From positions 528,025-592,024 of the forward strand of contig QKWP01000043.1 of NCBI GenBank assembly GCA_003550325.1: a stretch of DNA of 64,000 nucleotides, in the 5' to 3' direction. This stretch comes from Gigaspora rosea. Lineage: Eukaryota > Glomeromycota > Glomeromycetes > Diversisporales > Gigasporaceae. Shown piece by piece: positions 55,434-64,000 of the stretch. The position numbers and the translations under genes were made by a program. Each line of letters begins with the position of its first letter. Position 1 is the stretch's first letter. A model generated the notes under the pieces. That model saw only the letters and a list, made by a program, of their open reading frames with translations, was not told the DNA's origin and made no database searches.

Positions 55434-56260
55434 CCTGTTTAAAGGTTTGGCAATTTTGGAGAATCCTTTTATGAATTTTCTGTAATAGGAGGCAAGTCCT
55501 AAGAATCCTCTAATTTGACGAACAGTAGTAGGTGTTGGGAAGTTTTTCACTTTTGCTATCTTTTCTTCATCAGGTTTGACTCCATCTTTTCCTACTATGT
55601 GTCCTAGGAATTTTAATTCATTTAAAAAGAAGAAACACTTTTCTGTATTTAATTTTAGGTTAGCCTCTTGTAGTGTTTTAAATACAGTTTGGAGGTGTTC
55701 ACAATGTTCTTTGAATGATTTTGAGTAGATAGTAATATCATCCAGACAAACTACTACAAACTTGTTAATAAATGGTCGCAGGATTTTGTCCATTAATCGT
55801 TGGAATGTTGCAGGTGCATTGCATAATCCAAAGGGCATTACATTGAATTCGTACGTGCCTTGTCTAGTAATGAAGGCAGTTTTCTTTTTATTCTTTTCTT
55901 TTACAGCAACTTGCCAATATCCACTAGCTAGATCCAAACTAGTAAACCATTGGGCTTCTTCAAAAACAAATAAAATTTCATTGATATCAAGGAGAGGGTA
56001 GATATCTTTTTCTGTTACTGCATTTAACTTGCGATAGTTAATGCAAAGTCTCTTTTTTCCATTCTTTTTGGGTACAATAACCACAGGAGAAGACCATGGG
56101 CTACATGATTCTCTGATAATTCCTCATCTTTCCATCTCTTCAATTTCATTTTTAAGAAATTCTTGATCATCAGGTGAAGCTCTATAGACTCGTTGTTTAA
56201 TTGGGCTGGTATGTGGAGTATAGATTTCATGACAGACTTCAGTTGTTTGTCCAAGTTCCA
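55433..56260 (-). pseudogene. Gypsy reverse transcriptase
   Basis: Reads TSPIKQRVYRASPDDQEF, then after a stop near 56124 GIIRESCSPWSSPVVIVPKK, LDLASGYWQVAV, TRQGTYEFNVMPFGLCNAPA and the catalytic VVCLDDITIYS (YLDD-type box with Cys for Tyr). It ends with LKFLGHIVG and IRGFLGLASYYRKFIKGFS. All palm motifs are present; only the stop and the downstream insertion break it. Role: copying element RNA into DNA. Confidence 0.9.
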
Positions 56261-56261
56261 A

Positions 56262-56952
56262 GGATTGTCCTTCTTCTGAGATATTTTCTACAAAGATGTG
56301 GTAATTGTTAAGAAGAATTTTTTCTGCAATCTTCTTCTCAGAGTTAGTTAACGAGGTGTTAATTTGAAGTGTAGAAGGTGGGACTTCGATGTCAGCAGTT
56401 AATGCAACATAGGCTGCTAGGTTTTTATTGTTGATAATCTCAGTCCAGGGATTATAGAACAAATCTTCATCTTCTAGATCTCCTTCTTCAGTATAGTATG
56501 TTTCCATTTCTTGATCTTGTTCAATTTCATCTATCCATTCTTCCTCATCAGTAAATTCTTCATATTCATCAGGTACTGGTTCTCCACTTATATGGGTTGT
56601 GTAGATTGTGGCTTTTTTTCCTAAATAGCGAATTTTTAGAGTATGGTTGTCAAAGTCAAGGTTTGCTCTAGATTTGTTGAACCAGTCAGTTCCCAACAAG
56701 TGGATCTCATCTTTGGATTTGATTACTTGTAGATCAATAGGAATAAATATCTTGGAGAATAATCTTCACATCAGTAATAGAGCCTAATGCTTTTTCTCTT
56801 GCTCCATTAGCAGTAACGACGATAGTTTTAGAATGTTGGTTGATTTTTAATCCTAATCTCTTTATTAGTTTAGCAGTAATGATGCTAACGGCGGCTCCAG
56901 AATCGAGAATAACAACTACGGGTTGTCCTCTAATATTAACATGGCATCTCAT
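56262..56952 (-). pseudogene. Gypsy aspartic protease and acidic linker
   Basis: VVVILDSGAAVSIITAKLI carries the DSGA active site; after a frameshift near 56720, LGTDWFNKSRANLDF is the protease end. A strongly acidic linker (EYEEFTDEEEWIDEIEQ) leads to RT. An in-frame TGA at 56965 separates it from the Gag zinc-knuckle frame. Confidence 0.8.
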
Positions 56953-56964
56953 TGCTACAGTCTT

Positions 56965-57716
56965 TCATTTGGGTCCTAATTTCACATGGTTGGCTTCTGT
57001 AACAGGCGCATTATTCCTTTTTAAAGTTTGGGCAAGGTATTTTCTCTGGTTAGGGTATTGGAGCAATTGTCCATAAGTTGGTTGGGCTGGCCTGTTTAAA
57101 AGATCTTTAGAGATATCATAGGGCTCCAACTGATCAATTACTAAGGGGAGTTTTTGGACTCTTTTTCTGGTAGATTTGGCAGGTTTCGGAGGTTCAATGG
57201 GTTCTTCTATCATGTCCTCAAATTCAGGTTCTTCTACATGAACAGCTCTGTTTCTTAACTTTATTTCTTTTTGAGATTCTGATTTTTTTTGAATATCTTT
57301 TTGTGCTTCTTTTTGCACTTTTCGATTAGTGTTATAAGGTTTAGGGCAAGGGGCACAGGTAACATAAATTTCCTCTTCTTCAGAGTAATCTTCCTGTGCA
57401 GCAGCATAATGAATCCTTTGTTTGTTCTGGCTTCGATTGGTCATTTGGTAACGTTGTTCTTTGGTTGGTAAACGTTTAGACATGCAGTCTGTTGCAAAAT
57501 GTCCTTTTTTACTATATCTGTAGCAAACAATATTGGGCCGAGAATTGTTAGTAGGTCTTGGTTTCTGGTAGAATTGCTGGGGTTGTTTTGGGCGATATGT
57601 TGGTTCAGTTTGAGCACTCAAGGCAGATGCAATAGATGCATAGGTTAATGACATTTGATTCATTTGTTTAGTAAGTTTTTCAATTTCCTTTTTATAAGCA
57701 GCAGCTTAGAGTTACT
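56965..57716 (-). pseudogene. Gag C-terminal part with zinc knuckle
   Basis: CYRYSKKGHFATDC is a CCHC knuckle in which the second Cys is now Tyr. It is preceded by AAYKKEIEKLTKQMNQ (helical) and followed by an acidic and then a lysine-rich region up to the protease. It is cut from the rest of Gag by the insertions at 57717-59260. Confidence 0.75.
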
Positions 57717-58812
57717 TGGGCCAGGATCAGCTACCGTATATTGCTGAAAATAAGCTACCTCCTAAAATAAGCAACCCCCCAGTTTTGATCCAAAAACGTC
57801 AAAACGCCTTTGACCTGAAAATAAGCAACCCCTTTGTCGCACCAAAAGATAACAAAATTTTAAGATCCGAAAATAAGCTACCCCTACGATCGATGAACGT
57901 TGCTACATAGTAAAGTATAAATCTTACTAAGCAAATCGATTAAAGTCGCATAAGTAACTTTGTTCAGCAGATCAAAATACGCGTACTCTGAAAATTTCAT
58001 GCAAATCGGAGAACTTTTTATTATTTGACTTTTAATTTTTACTTTCAACGGTTTTTTTTTTGTAAAAAAAAAAACCGTTGAATGTAAAAATTAAAAGTCA
58101 AATAATAAAAAGTTCTCCAATTTGCATAAAATTTTTAGGGTACGCGTATTTTGATCTGCTGAACAAAATTACTTATGCGAAATCGATTTGCTTGGTAAAA
58201 TTTATACTTTACTATGTAGCGACTATAATCGATCGCTTTATAAGTTTCCTCCGATTTTTTTCTGCATATTTATTTATTGTTTATAACTTATTTATTTATC
58301 GTTTACAGCATATTTATTTATTGTCTACAGCATATTTATTTATTTATTTTACTTATTAAAGGTTTGTATTCGAAAATAAGCTACCCCTTTATTGTGCTTT
58401 AAATTACTTAAAATAGTAAATAACCCGAAAATAAGCTACCCACGGTTTTTTTTTGGGGTCGCTTAAAGCCAGGTCCATCACGAGATCTTTCGTTTCACAC
58501 GACCAATCAATATCACAAGTTTTTGTTTACACGGATCATCCCGACGAAGCAAAAAAAATAAAAAATGCGAGAAATACAAGAAACGAGTATCTAAACCTTT
58601 CTTGGCCCATTAAGAAAAAATGCCAGGAGGACAATTTTACATATAGTGCCTTCTAACTTTAGCTCCTATAGGTTCTAAACTGACCCTAACCTTAACGTTA
58701 ATTTAAATTCATGATGGACCCGGCTTTAAGCGTCCCCTTTTTTTATTAAAAATCGGCAAAAAAAGGTTGCTTATTTTTGGAAACATACGGTATACATGTT
58801 GGCAAAATCCCA
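57717..58812. mobile_element. hAT-like element in gag with AATAAGCTACCCC repeats
   Basis: Flanked by AGTTACT at 57710-57716 and 58813-58819. GAAAATAAGC(T/A)ACCCC occurs about six times near both ends (57745, 57762, 57817, 57868, 58372, 58427), with one complement near 58765. The centre (57870-58245) is a palindrome with arms of about 180 bp around a T-run/A-run. A second MITE (58455-58737) lies inside. Confidence 0.65.
58455..58737. mobile_element. MITE, GGGGTCGCTTAAAGCC ends
   Basis: Left GGGGTCGCTTAAAGCCAGGT and right GGCTTTAAGCGTCCCC are complementary, with T7-8 on both sides. The interior has CTGACCCTAACCTTAACG. Related to the element at 14866. Confidence 0.68.
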
Positions 58813-58836
58813 AGTTACTATAGTTTGGGATTTGTC

Positions 58837-59260
58837 CGTGCCCAAATCCCAAATACATCCCAAATTAATTTCTCAAAAACTTTATTAATAATCTTTGTTT
58901 AAACAAATAGTAGATATTCTTATTGTTATAGATAACATATTTGCAAAATTTTAGACCTACTTTTTTGATTTAATTTTTTACAAAGAAAAAATGTGCTTGT
59001 CACTGGCAGTGACAGTAACCAGATTAGGGTTAGGGTTAGATTTAGAGTTAGAAGAAGGTTTATTATATAATAAAACACCTTAAGAAGCATTTTTAGCTAG
59101 AAAAAAATATTGGTTTCATAGGTACAATTTGAAGTTATTGTGATTTGTAATTTTTTGAATTTTTTTGTCATACCTAATCTAGCAATTTGATTGGCTCAGA
59201 ACTGTAACCACAGTTACAAATAGATTCGCCCTTTTACAAATAGCAATTGTTTTTTTTGAA
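58837..59260. mobile_element. Insertion in gag with 13-bp duplication
   Basis: TTTGGGATTTGTC occurs at 58824-58836 and 59261-59273, bounding 424 bp that is not Gag. It contains the TTAGGG module (GATTAGGGTTAGGGTTAG near 59020). Element class uncertain. Confidence 0.55.
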
Positions 59261-59878
59261 TTTGGGATTTGTCTGTATTTTGCTAGCAAGTATAGGATTA
59301 GCATTGGTAGCAAAGTCGGTTTCTTGCTCATAGGTTCTAGCAAGTTCAAGAAGCCTAGCTAAATTATTAGGAGCATGAGTAAGAAGGATTGGTAGGATTG
59401 CAGGATGTAATCCCTTTTTGAAGTAGTATAGTTTCTGCTCATCCTGGAGTGTGACTCTAGCTTCCACTCTTTTAACCAGTCTCTTAAATTTACAGTAGTA
59501 AGCATCGACAGGTTCTTCAGGTCCTTGCTTTAATGAGTCTAAATCTCTAAGCCATTTATTTTGCCATAGTTGGGTACAAAAAGAGTTTTTAAAGGCAGTT
59601 TCTACAGTATTCCAATTAGTTCCACTATTAGCATAATTGTTAACAGTAGTAGTCCAATCATCAGCGTTATCTCTTAAGAAGGCAGCGAGGATATCTTTTT
59701 TTTTAGCCAAGTTCCATTTGTTTGCTTGTGCAGCTTTGTTAAAATCTTCAAGCCAGGTGAGAGGGTCTTGGGTTCCATCTCCCTTAAATGGGTCAACTCT
59801 CAATAACATGTTTATTTTTTCATTTTCTCTTAAATAGCGCAAAACATCATCAGCATTAGCTATTGCGTTAAAATTGCG
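59261..59878 (-). pseudogene. Gag core (retrotransposon gag domain)
   Basis: RVDPFKGDGTQDPLTWLEDF, FLRDNADDWTTTVNNYA, NSFCTQLWQNKWLRDLDSLK, QGPEEPVDAYYCKFKRLVKR and YYFKKGLHPAILP match the capsid domain of Ty3/Gypsy Gag. There is no ATG near its start; the frame overlaps the end of the upstream ORF, so it is probably fused to it by a frameshift. Confidence 0.85.
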
Positions 59879-60423
59879 TTAATAGGTAGTGGGAGAGAAG
59901 TAGGTAGTCACGCAGGTAGAAAAATAGGACTAGGTGATGGTGTATGAACAGGTGTTAAAGTAAAAAGATTCTTAAAAGAGTCACTATAATCTTCAAAATC
60001 GTTGTGTAGATGGTCCTCGTCTTCAAGTTCAGCAGGTAAAGTAAATGGGTTTCTGTGAAAACAACTTGTATAGATAGTTAAACTTGCAATACTGTGTATA
60101 ATACTAGTAAGGTTACCAGGGGAAGAAGAATATTTAAAGCTAAATATAAGTTTAAAAATGGTATTTTTATATTGGGGTAAGTTAAATTGGGTATAAATTT
60201 GGGATAGTTGATGAAAATATTCTAAAAATTTTCTAGAGAAGTCACTAGTAGGATATTCAGCACAATACCACTAATAGAAATTTTGAAAGTTTCTGGGAAT
60301 AGCAGTAGTTACAGGGTAGCAAATGTTACAAGAGTCGTCTGTTTGACTTAAAGGGGAGTCAAAGAAATGTTCTTGTTGATGTATAAATAATTTTAAGATA
60401 TATCTGTCGAAGTTAAATTGCAT
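59860..60423 (-). pseudogene. N-terminal Gag or leader ORF, two stops
   Basis: Starts ATG at 60423 (MQFNFDRYILKLFIHQQEHF) and stays in one frame for 188 codons, with a TAG near 60271 and a TGA near 59909. Its end overlaps the Gag frame. No domain recognised; position suggests the N-terminal part of the Gag polyprotein. Confidence 0.55.
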
Positions 60424-60480
60424 AAAATATTTAATAAAAATGATAATAATAAAGAAAATAAGAAGAAAATAAAAGAATTT

Positions 60481-60708
60481 TTAACAATCAAAAGCCTGAG
60501 TTTGCTTTAATTGAGTGCAATACAGGTCTGCTAATCTGAGGGTTTTCAGGGAGAAGACAATAGTTCCATCTTTTTGCTCAGAAGAGTCAACAAGTTTATC
60601 CAATTCTTGTTCAAGATATTTCTTGTAAAAGGGGCTTTCCAGGCAAGAGTATTTATTTTCAATATGTGCAGGTGCATTTGAGGTTGCAATACCTTTCTTA
60701 GGCATCAA
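60481..60708 (-). CDS. Short ORF in the Gypsy leader
   Basis: 75 codons beginning MMPKKGIATSNAPAHIENKY, between the 5' LTR and the Gag region. Intact, no domain known. May be an element-encoded peptide or the first part of Gag. Confidence 0.35.
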   Translation of the reverse strand: MMPKKGIATSNAPAHIENKYSCLESPFYKKYLEQELDKLVDSSEQKDGTIVFSLKTLRLADLYCTQLKQTQAFDC

Positions 60709-61021
60709 GTATAACTATGGGTTAGGTTATTTCCTTCCGATATCCAATTCACAGGGTTGGTTTCGTGATGGAAGTCACGTGACCAAAAGTTTCTTTCTTG
60801 TAGATCGTTTAGAAGAAAATGCGTCAACACGATTTACGGATTCCAAAGGCGTTTTCGTCCTAAGATAAGCTTAGTACAAAAGATGCGGAATCGTCTGAAG
60901 AGTATACGGTCCAAATTTCAGCTCAACCAGAGCAATATTGATTGACTTTACTTTAGTGGCAAACATTCTACAAAGTTAACGTTTCAAATTTTATTTTTTC
61001 AAAATATAGTGCAGCTGGAGA

Positions 61022-61038
61022 AAGTATCACAGTCACCA
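61022..61038 (-). other. Primer binding site
   Basis: On the minus strand TGGTGACTGTGATACTT begins three bases after the LTR end (GGATAACA). The TGG start and position fit a tRNA 3'-end primer site. Confidence 0.65.
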
Positions 61039-61041
61039 ATT

Positions 61042-61733
61042 TGTTATCCTATATCCATTTCTTCAAAGATATTAGGTAACTAGAGTGATCTTAGACAGTG
61101 AACACTTTGTATAACTTCAAACTTTGTTACTGTGGTATATCTAAGTCAGTATGGCGTTTTTAAGAAAACTTAACAAAGAAGATTTAATTGACAATTCACG
61201 ATAGAAGGAGAATTTTAACTGGGGGAGATTTTTATAATAAAACATAATAAAATATGTTAATACAGGAATCATGATTCCTATAGTTTATAAAATTTTTTGA
61301 ATATTAATTGCTTGTAACTTTTTATACACCTAACTAATTTTACCGATCTAGCTATCATTAGAATCACAAAAACTAGCTCTACAACTTTTATTAGAAGTCT
61401 ACAAGATGTTAACTTAATAAAAAATTAACTTTACATAGTCAGGAATGCTGATTTTTGTATTTTATATGTAATTTATATTAAGTGTTATATATTTTATTAA
61501 TATAAATTCCCCTTCTTTCGCGAATTGTCAATTAAGGCAATTTGCAATTACGAAAGAGGCTACAATTAAAAGTATATGAGGATACTAATAACTGTTTGAT
61601 TTGTGTAGTTAATAGTTGTTTTTATTATTGAAAGAGTATGAAGACTCGATGTTGAACTTGGGGTCACATCGGCCACTTTTATACTTTTTGAAATTTTACA
61701 AATGTAACGGTCAATATCTTTTACATGAGTAAT
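61042..61733 (-). repeat. 5' LTR of the Gypsy element, split by a piggyBac-type MITE
   Basis: Matches the left LTR on both sides of the insertion at 61188-61531; about a dozen substitutions over 345 bp by eye. Confidence 0.85.
61188..61531. mobile_element. piggyBac-type MITE, copy 2, in the 5' LTR
   Basis: TTAA at 61184-61187 and 61532-61535; the ends are TTGACAATTCACGATAGAAG and CTTTCGCGAATTGTCAA. The other LTR has the empty site with a single TTAA (49663-49666). Confidence 0.9.
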
Positions 61734-62291
61734 TGTCTGGAGCATAGCGACAGACTCATACTTTTACGCCCTTTGATGACCATAAATACGTTTTTGATAC
61801 ATTTTTAATAAAAATATCAAAAACGTAGTTGTTGCATTTTCCGGATGTAATGCCGCGTGCCTATATTTGCACATTTAGTGCAACAACAACACAGATTTTA
61901 CGCATTTGAGTCATAGGCTGATTCGAATTAATTACCCGGGTAACTAATTTATACAGCACATATTGTAATTGTCTGTAGCGTATGTTTTTTTCCTTCACTC
62001 AAATTATTTTTTTATATAACTTCTAAGCCTTTGCTCAATTACTTTAATTATTTACTAAACCTTCACTCGAATCACTTACTGAACCTTCGCTCAAGTATGT
62101 TTTTTTAATTTTTTAAAAGGGCGCATTTTTTTTCAAGTGATTATGAACTACGTACGTGTTTAAATGTATGTACTAATATTAAAATGGACTGATATTGCAT
62201 AACATGTATTGTTAAATAAAATAGATTTACATTTTGCTAACAATACGTCTAAAATAAAATCTTTTGTTTAGATAAATAGAAATTTAATGTA
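61734..62291. other. Non-coding; CCTTCACTCGAAT repeats
   Basis: CCTT(C/T)(A/G)CTCAA-type units at about 61993, 62030, 62069 and 62093. AATTGTCTG(G/T)AGC occurs at 61731 and 61968. No gene start identified. Confidence 0.45.
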
Positions 62292-63476
62292 ATGGGAAAG
62301 ACTATTTTGTTTAATGGCCTTGGTTTACTAACCATATGGAAGATAGATAATAAATTACAGGTTGTTAGCATAGATTCAAGTGGGCTTAAAGTGATTTATA
62401 CGAGTAAGATGTATAATAAATTTTAATAAAAGAAATTTTCTCAAAAATATAATATAACTAAAAAAAAAATTTTTTTTAAAGATCCTAATGGTTGTAACCA
62501 ATTTCTTCATATGCAGATTATTTTATTTTGAAATCGAAATTATAAATAAAGGAAAATATAGGTAATATTAAATAATTATTTCATGTATTAAATCGTTATT
62601 ATAAATCTTTACCATCACTTTAATTCTATTTATTAATAGAATGATTGGAATAGAATACTGTACAAAACAAAATAACATAAGTGATTTCGTGCCTGGTAAT
62701 AACGGACCATTTTTTATTTTTTATTATTACATATTAACGATATATCATAATATCTTTTAGGAAAGAAATATGTGAAAGTTAAAGAAAATAAAAAAAATAA
62801 ATCATAGGGTGTGCTTACGATGAAGATTTTTTTTGTTCTGGAAGTGGTAAACCATATGGACCAATATTTACTGTTAGTGATACAATTGGATGCTATTTAT
62901 ATTTTAGAAATGATAATAAGATGATATTTTATACTAAAAATGTAGGTAAATTCAATTAGTTTTGATATATGGAGGCCCCATAGCAAAAGGTGGTGATACT
63001 CAAAAAAAATTTTTTTTGTAAAAACTTTATTTTTGCAAAAATTAAACTATTTAGAACACAATATTAAAAAACTACAGAAAAAATTTTTTTTGAGTATTAC
63101 CACCTTTTGCTGTGGGGCCCCATATATTGTTACTATTAATAATTTAAGTCAATTAATAGGGTTCTGATATTTAATTATATTTCAAGGAGTTGCATGTTAT
63201 CTATCTAATAATTTAGATGACTTAAAAAATAATTCGTATCCTTGCATTGGACTAAGATCACAAGACGCATCTGTCGAGGCGAATTTTGGATGTAAAAAGT
63301 TTAAATATTTAAGTAAATTTTTATTTAACATTAAATTTTGGTGCATAATTAAAATTTTTAATAACGATAATATCTCTTTATAGATAGCAAAGGTTAACGA
63401 CATAGATGAATTAAAGAATAAATCAAATGATACATTTGCACTAATGTCTCAAGAAAAAGCATACTACTGTCGGTGA
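62292..63476 (+). pseudogene. SPRY-domain gene, spliced, truncated by a downstream duplication
   Basis: Phase-consistent exons: 62517-62561, 62640-62695, 62808-62945, 63187-63312 and 63388-63476. All introns are GT-AG. Together they read FYFEIEIINKGKY, MIGIEYCTKQNNISDFVPGG, CAYDEDFFCSGSGKPYGPIF, DTIGCYLYFRN, FYTKNVG and YPCIGLRSQDASVEANFG, a typical SPRY/B30.2 domain (protein-interaction beta-sandwich). A first segment at 62292-62403 (TIWKIDNKLQVVS) matches the SPRY start, but its phase does not fit the next exon, so a small exon or a base is missing. The last exon runs into duplicated sequence and stops at TGA 63474. The fourth intron (62946-63186) is swollen by a MITE. Called a pseudogene because of the 5' break and the 3' truncation. 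Confidence 0.65.
62970..63122. mobile_element. TA-flanked MITE in the SPRY intron
   Basis: Ends TGGAGGCCCCATAGCAAAAG and its complement (CTTTTGCTGTGGGGCCCCA), TA on each side. The duplicated copy at about 63558-63570 has the empty site. Confidence 0.85.
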
Positions 63477-63656
63477 TACAATTGGATGTTATTTAAATTT
63501 TAGAAACGATGATAAGATGATATTTTATACTAAAAATGTAGATAAATTCATTTAGTTTTAATATATATCGTTACTATTATTAATTTTAAGTTAATTAATA
63601 GGGTTCTGATATTTAATTATATTTCAAGGAGTTGCATGTTATCTATCTAAAATTTA
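63463..63656 (+). pseudogene. Second, partial copy of the SPRY exon and following intron
   Basis: Repeats 62871-63214 without the MITE. It encodes GDTIGCYLNFRNDDKMIFYT, but the donor GTAAAT has become ATAAAT, so it could not be spliced as the original. Confidence 0.7.
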
Positions 63657-63992
63657 AGGGTAGAGTATATGTAGATCATTTTTATATTATTAATTATGAC
63701 TCTACTATGTAAATCAGATTACACAACACAATCACTACAGATGAGTTGCATAAAAATAAATATAACATTATAAAATATCACTAAACCTGCTTTTGAATAC
63801 TTGTTTTATCAAAATATCAAAAAAAATCACATATTAACTAAGTTGGTATGTTAAAAATTTACTTACAAAGTTAATGAATTTTGCGGGTGATAAATAAATT
63901 TTGTGGGTGACAACGCGAAACTAGCCAATTACATCACGTGATTTACAGGTGATCTACAAGTGATCGACATAGGGTAAACTCTACCCTTAAAT
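63653..63992. mobile_element. MITE with TTTAAGGGTAGAGT ends
   Basis: TTTAAGGGTAGAGTATATGT at the left and ACTCTACCCTTAAA at the right, both followed inward by GTAGATCA / TGATCGAC. A related sequence, AAGGGTAGTGTAAATGTAGA, is at 41848. Target duplication not resolved at the window edge. Confidence 0.6.
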
Positions 63993-64000
63993 GACTTAAA

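Larger units (their letters stand above)
49521..61733 (-). mobile_element. Decayed Ty3/Gypsy LTR retrotransposon with nested insertions
   Basis: Minus-strand order Gag, zinc knuckle, protease, reverse transcriptase, RNase H, integrase identifies Ty3/Gypsy. Direct LTRs lie at 49521-49865 and 61042-61733, about 96 percent similar outside an insertion, and a tRNA primer site adjoins the right LTR. Coding is split by stops, frameshifts and insertions at 50951-51189, about 54299-55433, 57717-58812 and 58837-59260; a fifth insertion lies in the 5' LTR. No target duplication is seen outside the LTRs. Confidence 0.9.

Noticed and set aside
49521-61733. 5-bp target duplication of the Gypsy element
   Set aside because: The bases outside the LTRs (TATAT on the left, TGTCT on the right) do not match, so none is claimed.

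Overview
The window looks like nuclear DNA from an AT-rich filamentous eukaryote, most likely a fungus and plausibly an arbuscular mycorrhizal (Glomeromycotina) genome. The reasons are: short GT-AG introns (about 70-110 nt, T-rich, with GTAAGT or GTATGT donors), very low GC, Sel1-repeat and SPRY gene relics, an O-fucosyltransferase-like protein, a coiled-coil gene fragment of a kind common in those fungi, and an overwhelming load of transposons. The organism call is an inference. No bacterial operon, CRISPR array or rRNA gene was seen.

Layout. 0-5.6 kb: an intron-like tandem repeat, then stacked DNA transposons around one 8-bp target. 7.8-9.1 kb (minus): an intact single-exon fucosyltransferase-like gene, the clearest host gene. 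9.2-15.5 kb: MITEs (short non-autonomous DNA transposons), foldback elements, a decayed reading frame (about 12.0-12.5 kb) and the last three exons of an unidentified membrane protein (12.6-13.1 kb). 15.7-18.8 kb: a 5'-truncated LINE with RNase H, flanked by a 13-bp duplication and hit by a MITE. 19.7-20.45 kb: a tandem array of palindromes. 20.5-31.2 kb: non-coding DNA dense in MITEs and palindromes. 31.5-32.1 kb: a Sel1 pseudogene. 33.2-35.7 kb (minus): a hAT transposase gene that splices into an uninterrupted 721-codon frame. 37.8-39.8 kb: an ADP-ribosyltransferase-like pseudogene and a coiled-coil fragment. 41.9-48.6 kb: two copies of an unusually long tRNA-headed retroposon (about 1.2 kb each), each with a perfect 17-18 bp target duplication; one carries two hAT-type insertions. 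49.5-61.7 kb (minus): a decayed Ty3/Gypsy LTR retrotransposon, broken by stops, frameshifts and at least four nested elements. 62.3-63.7 kb: a spliced SPRY-domain gene truncated by a tandem duplication, then a terminal MITE.

How it fits together. At least thirteen insertions have 8-bp target duplications of hAT type, in about ten unrelated terminal-repeat families. Others use TA (mariner-like), TTAA (piggyBac-like) or a 3-bp site (CACTA-like). The only intact transposase present is the hAT one; whether it mobilises any neighbouring MITE is not shown. Nesting gives a relative chronology: LTR element before its piggyBac-type and hAT-type insertions; tRNA-headed retroposon before the two hAT-type insertions inside it; SPRY duplication before or around the TA-type insertion. 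A TTAGGG/CCCTAA-containing module recurs in or beside many of the palindromic elements. Three single N bases and one 21-N run mark assembly joins; each single N sits between exact direct repeats and is probably an artefact.
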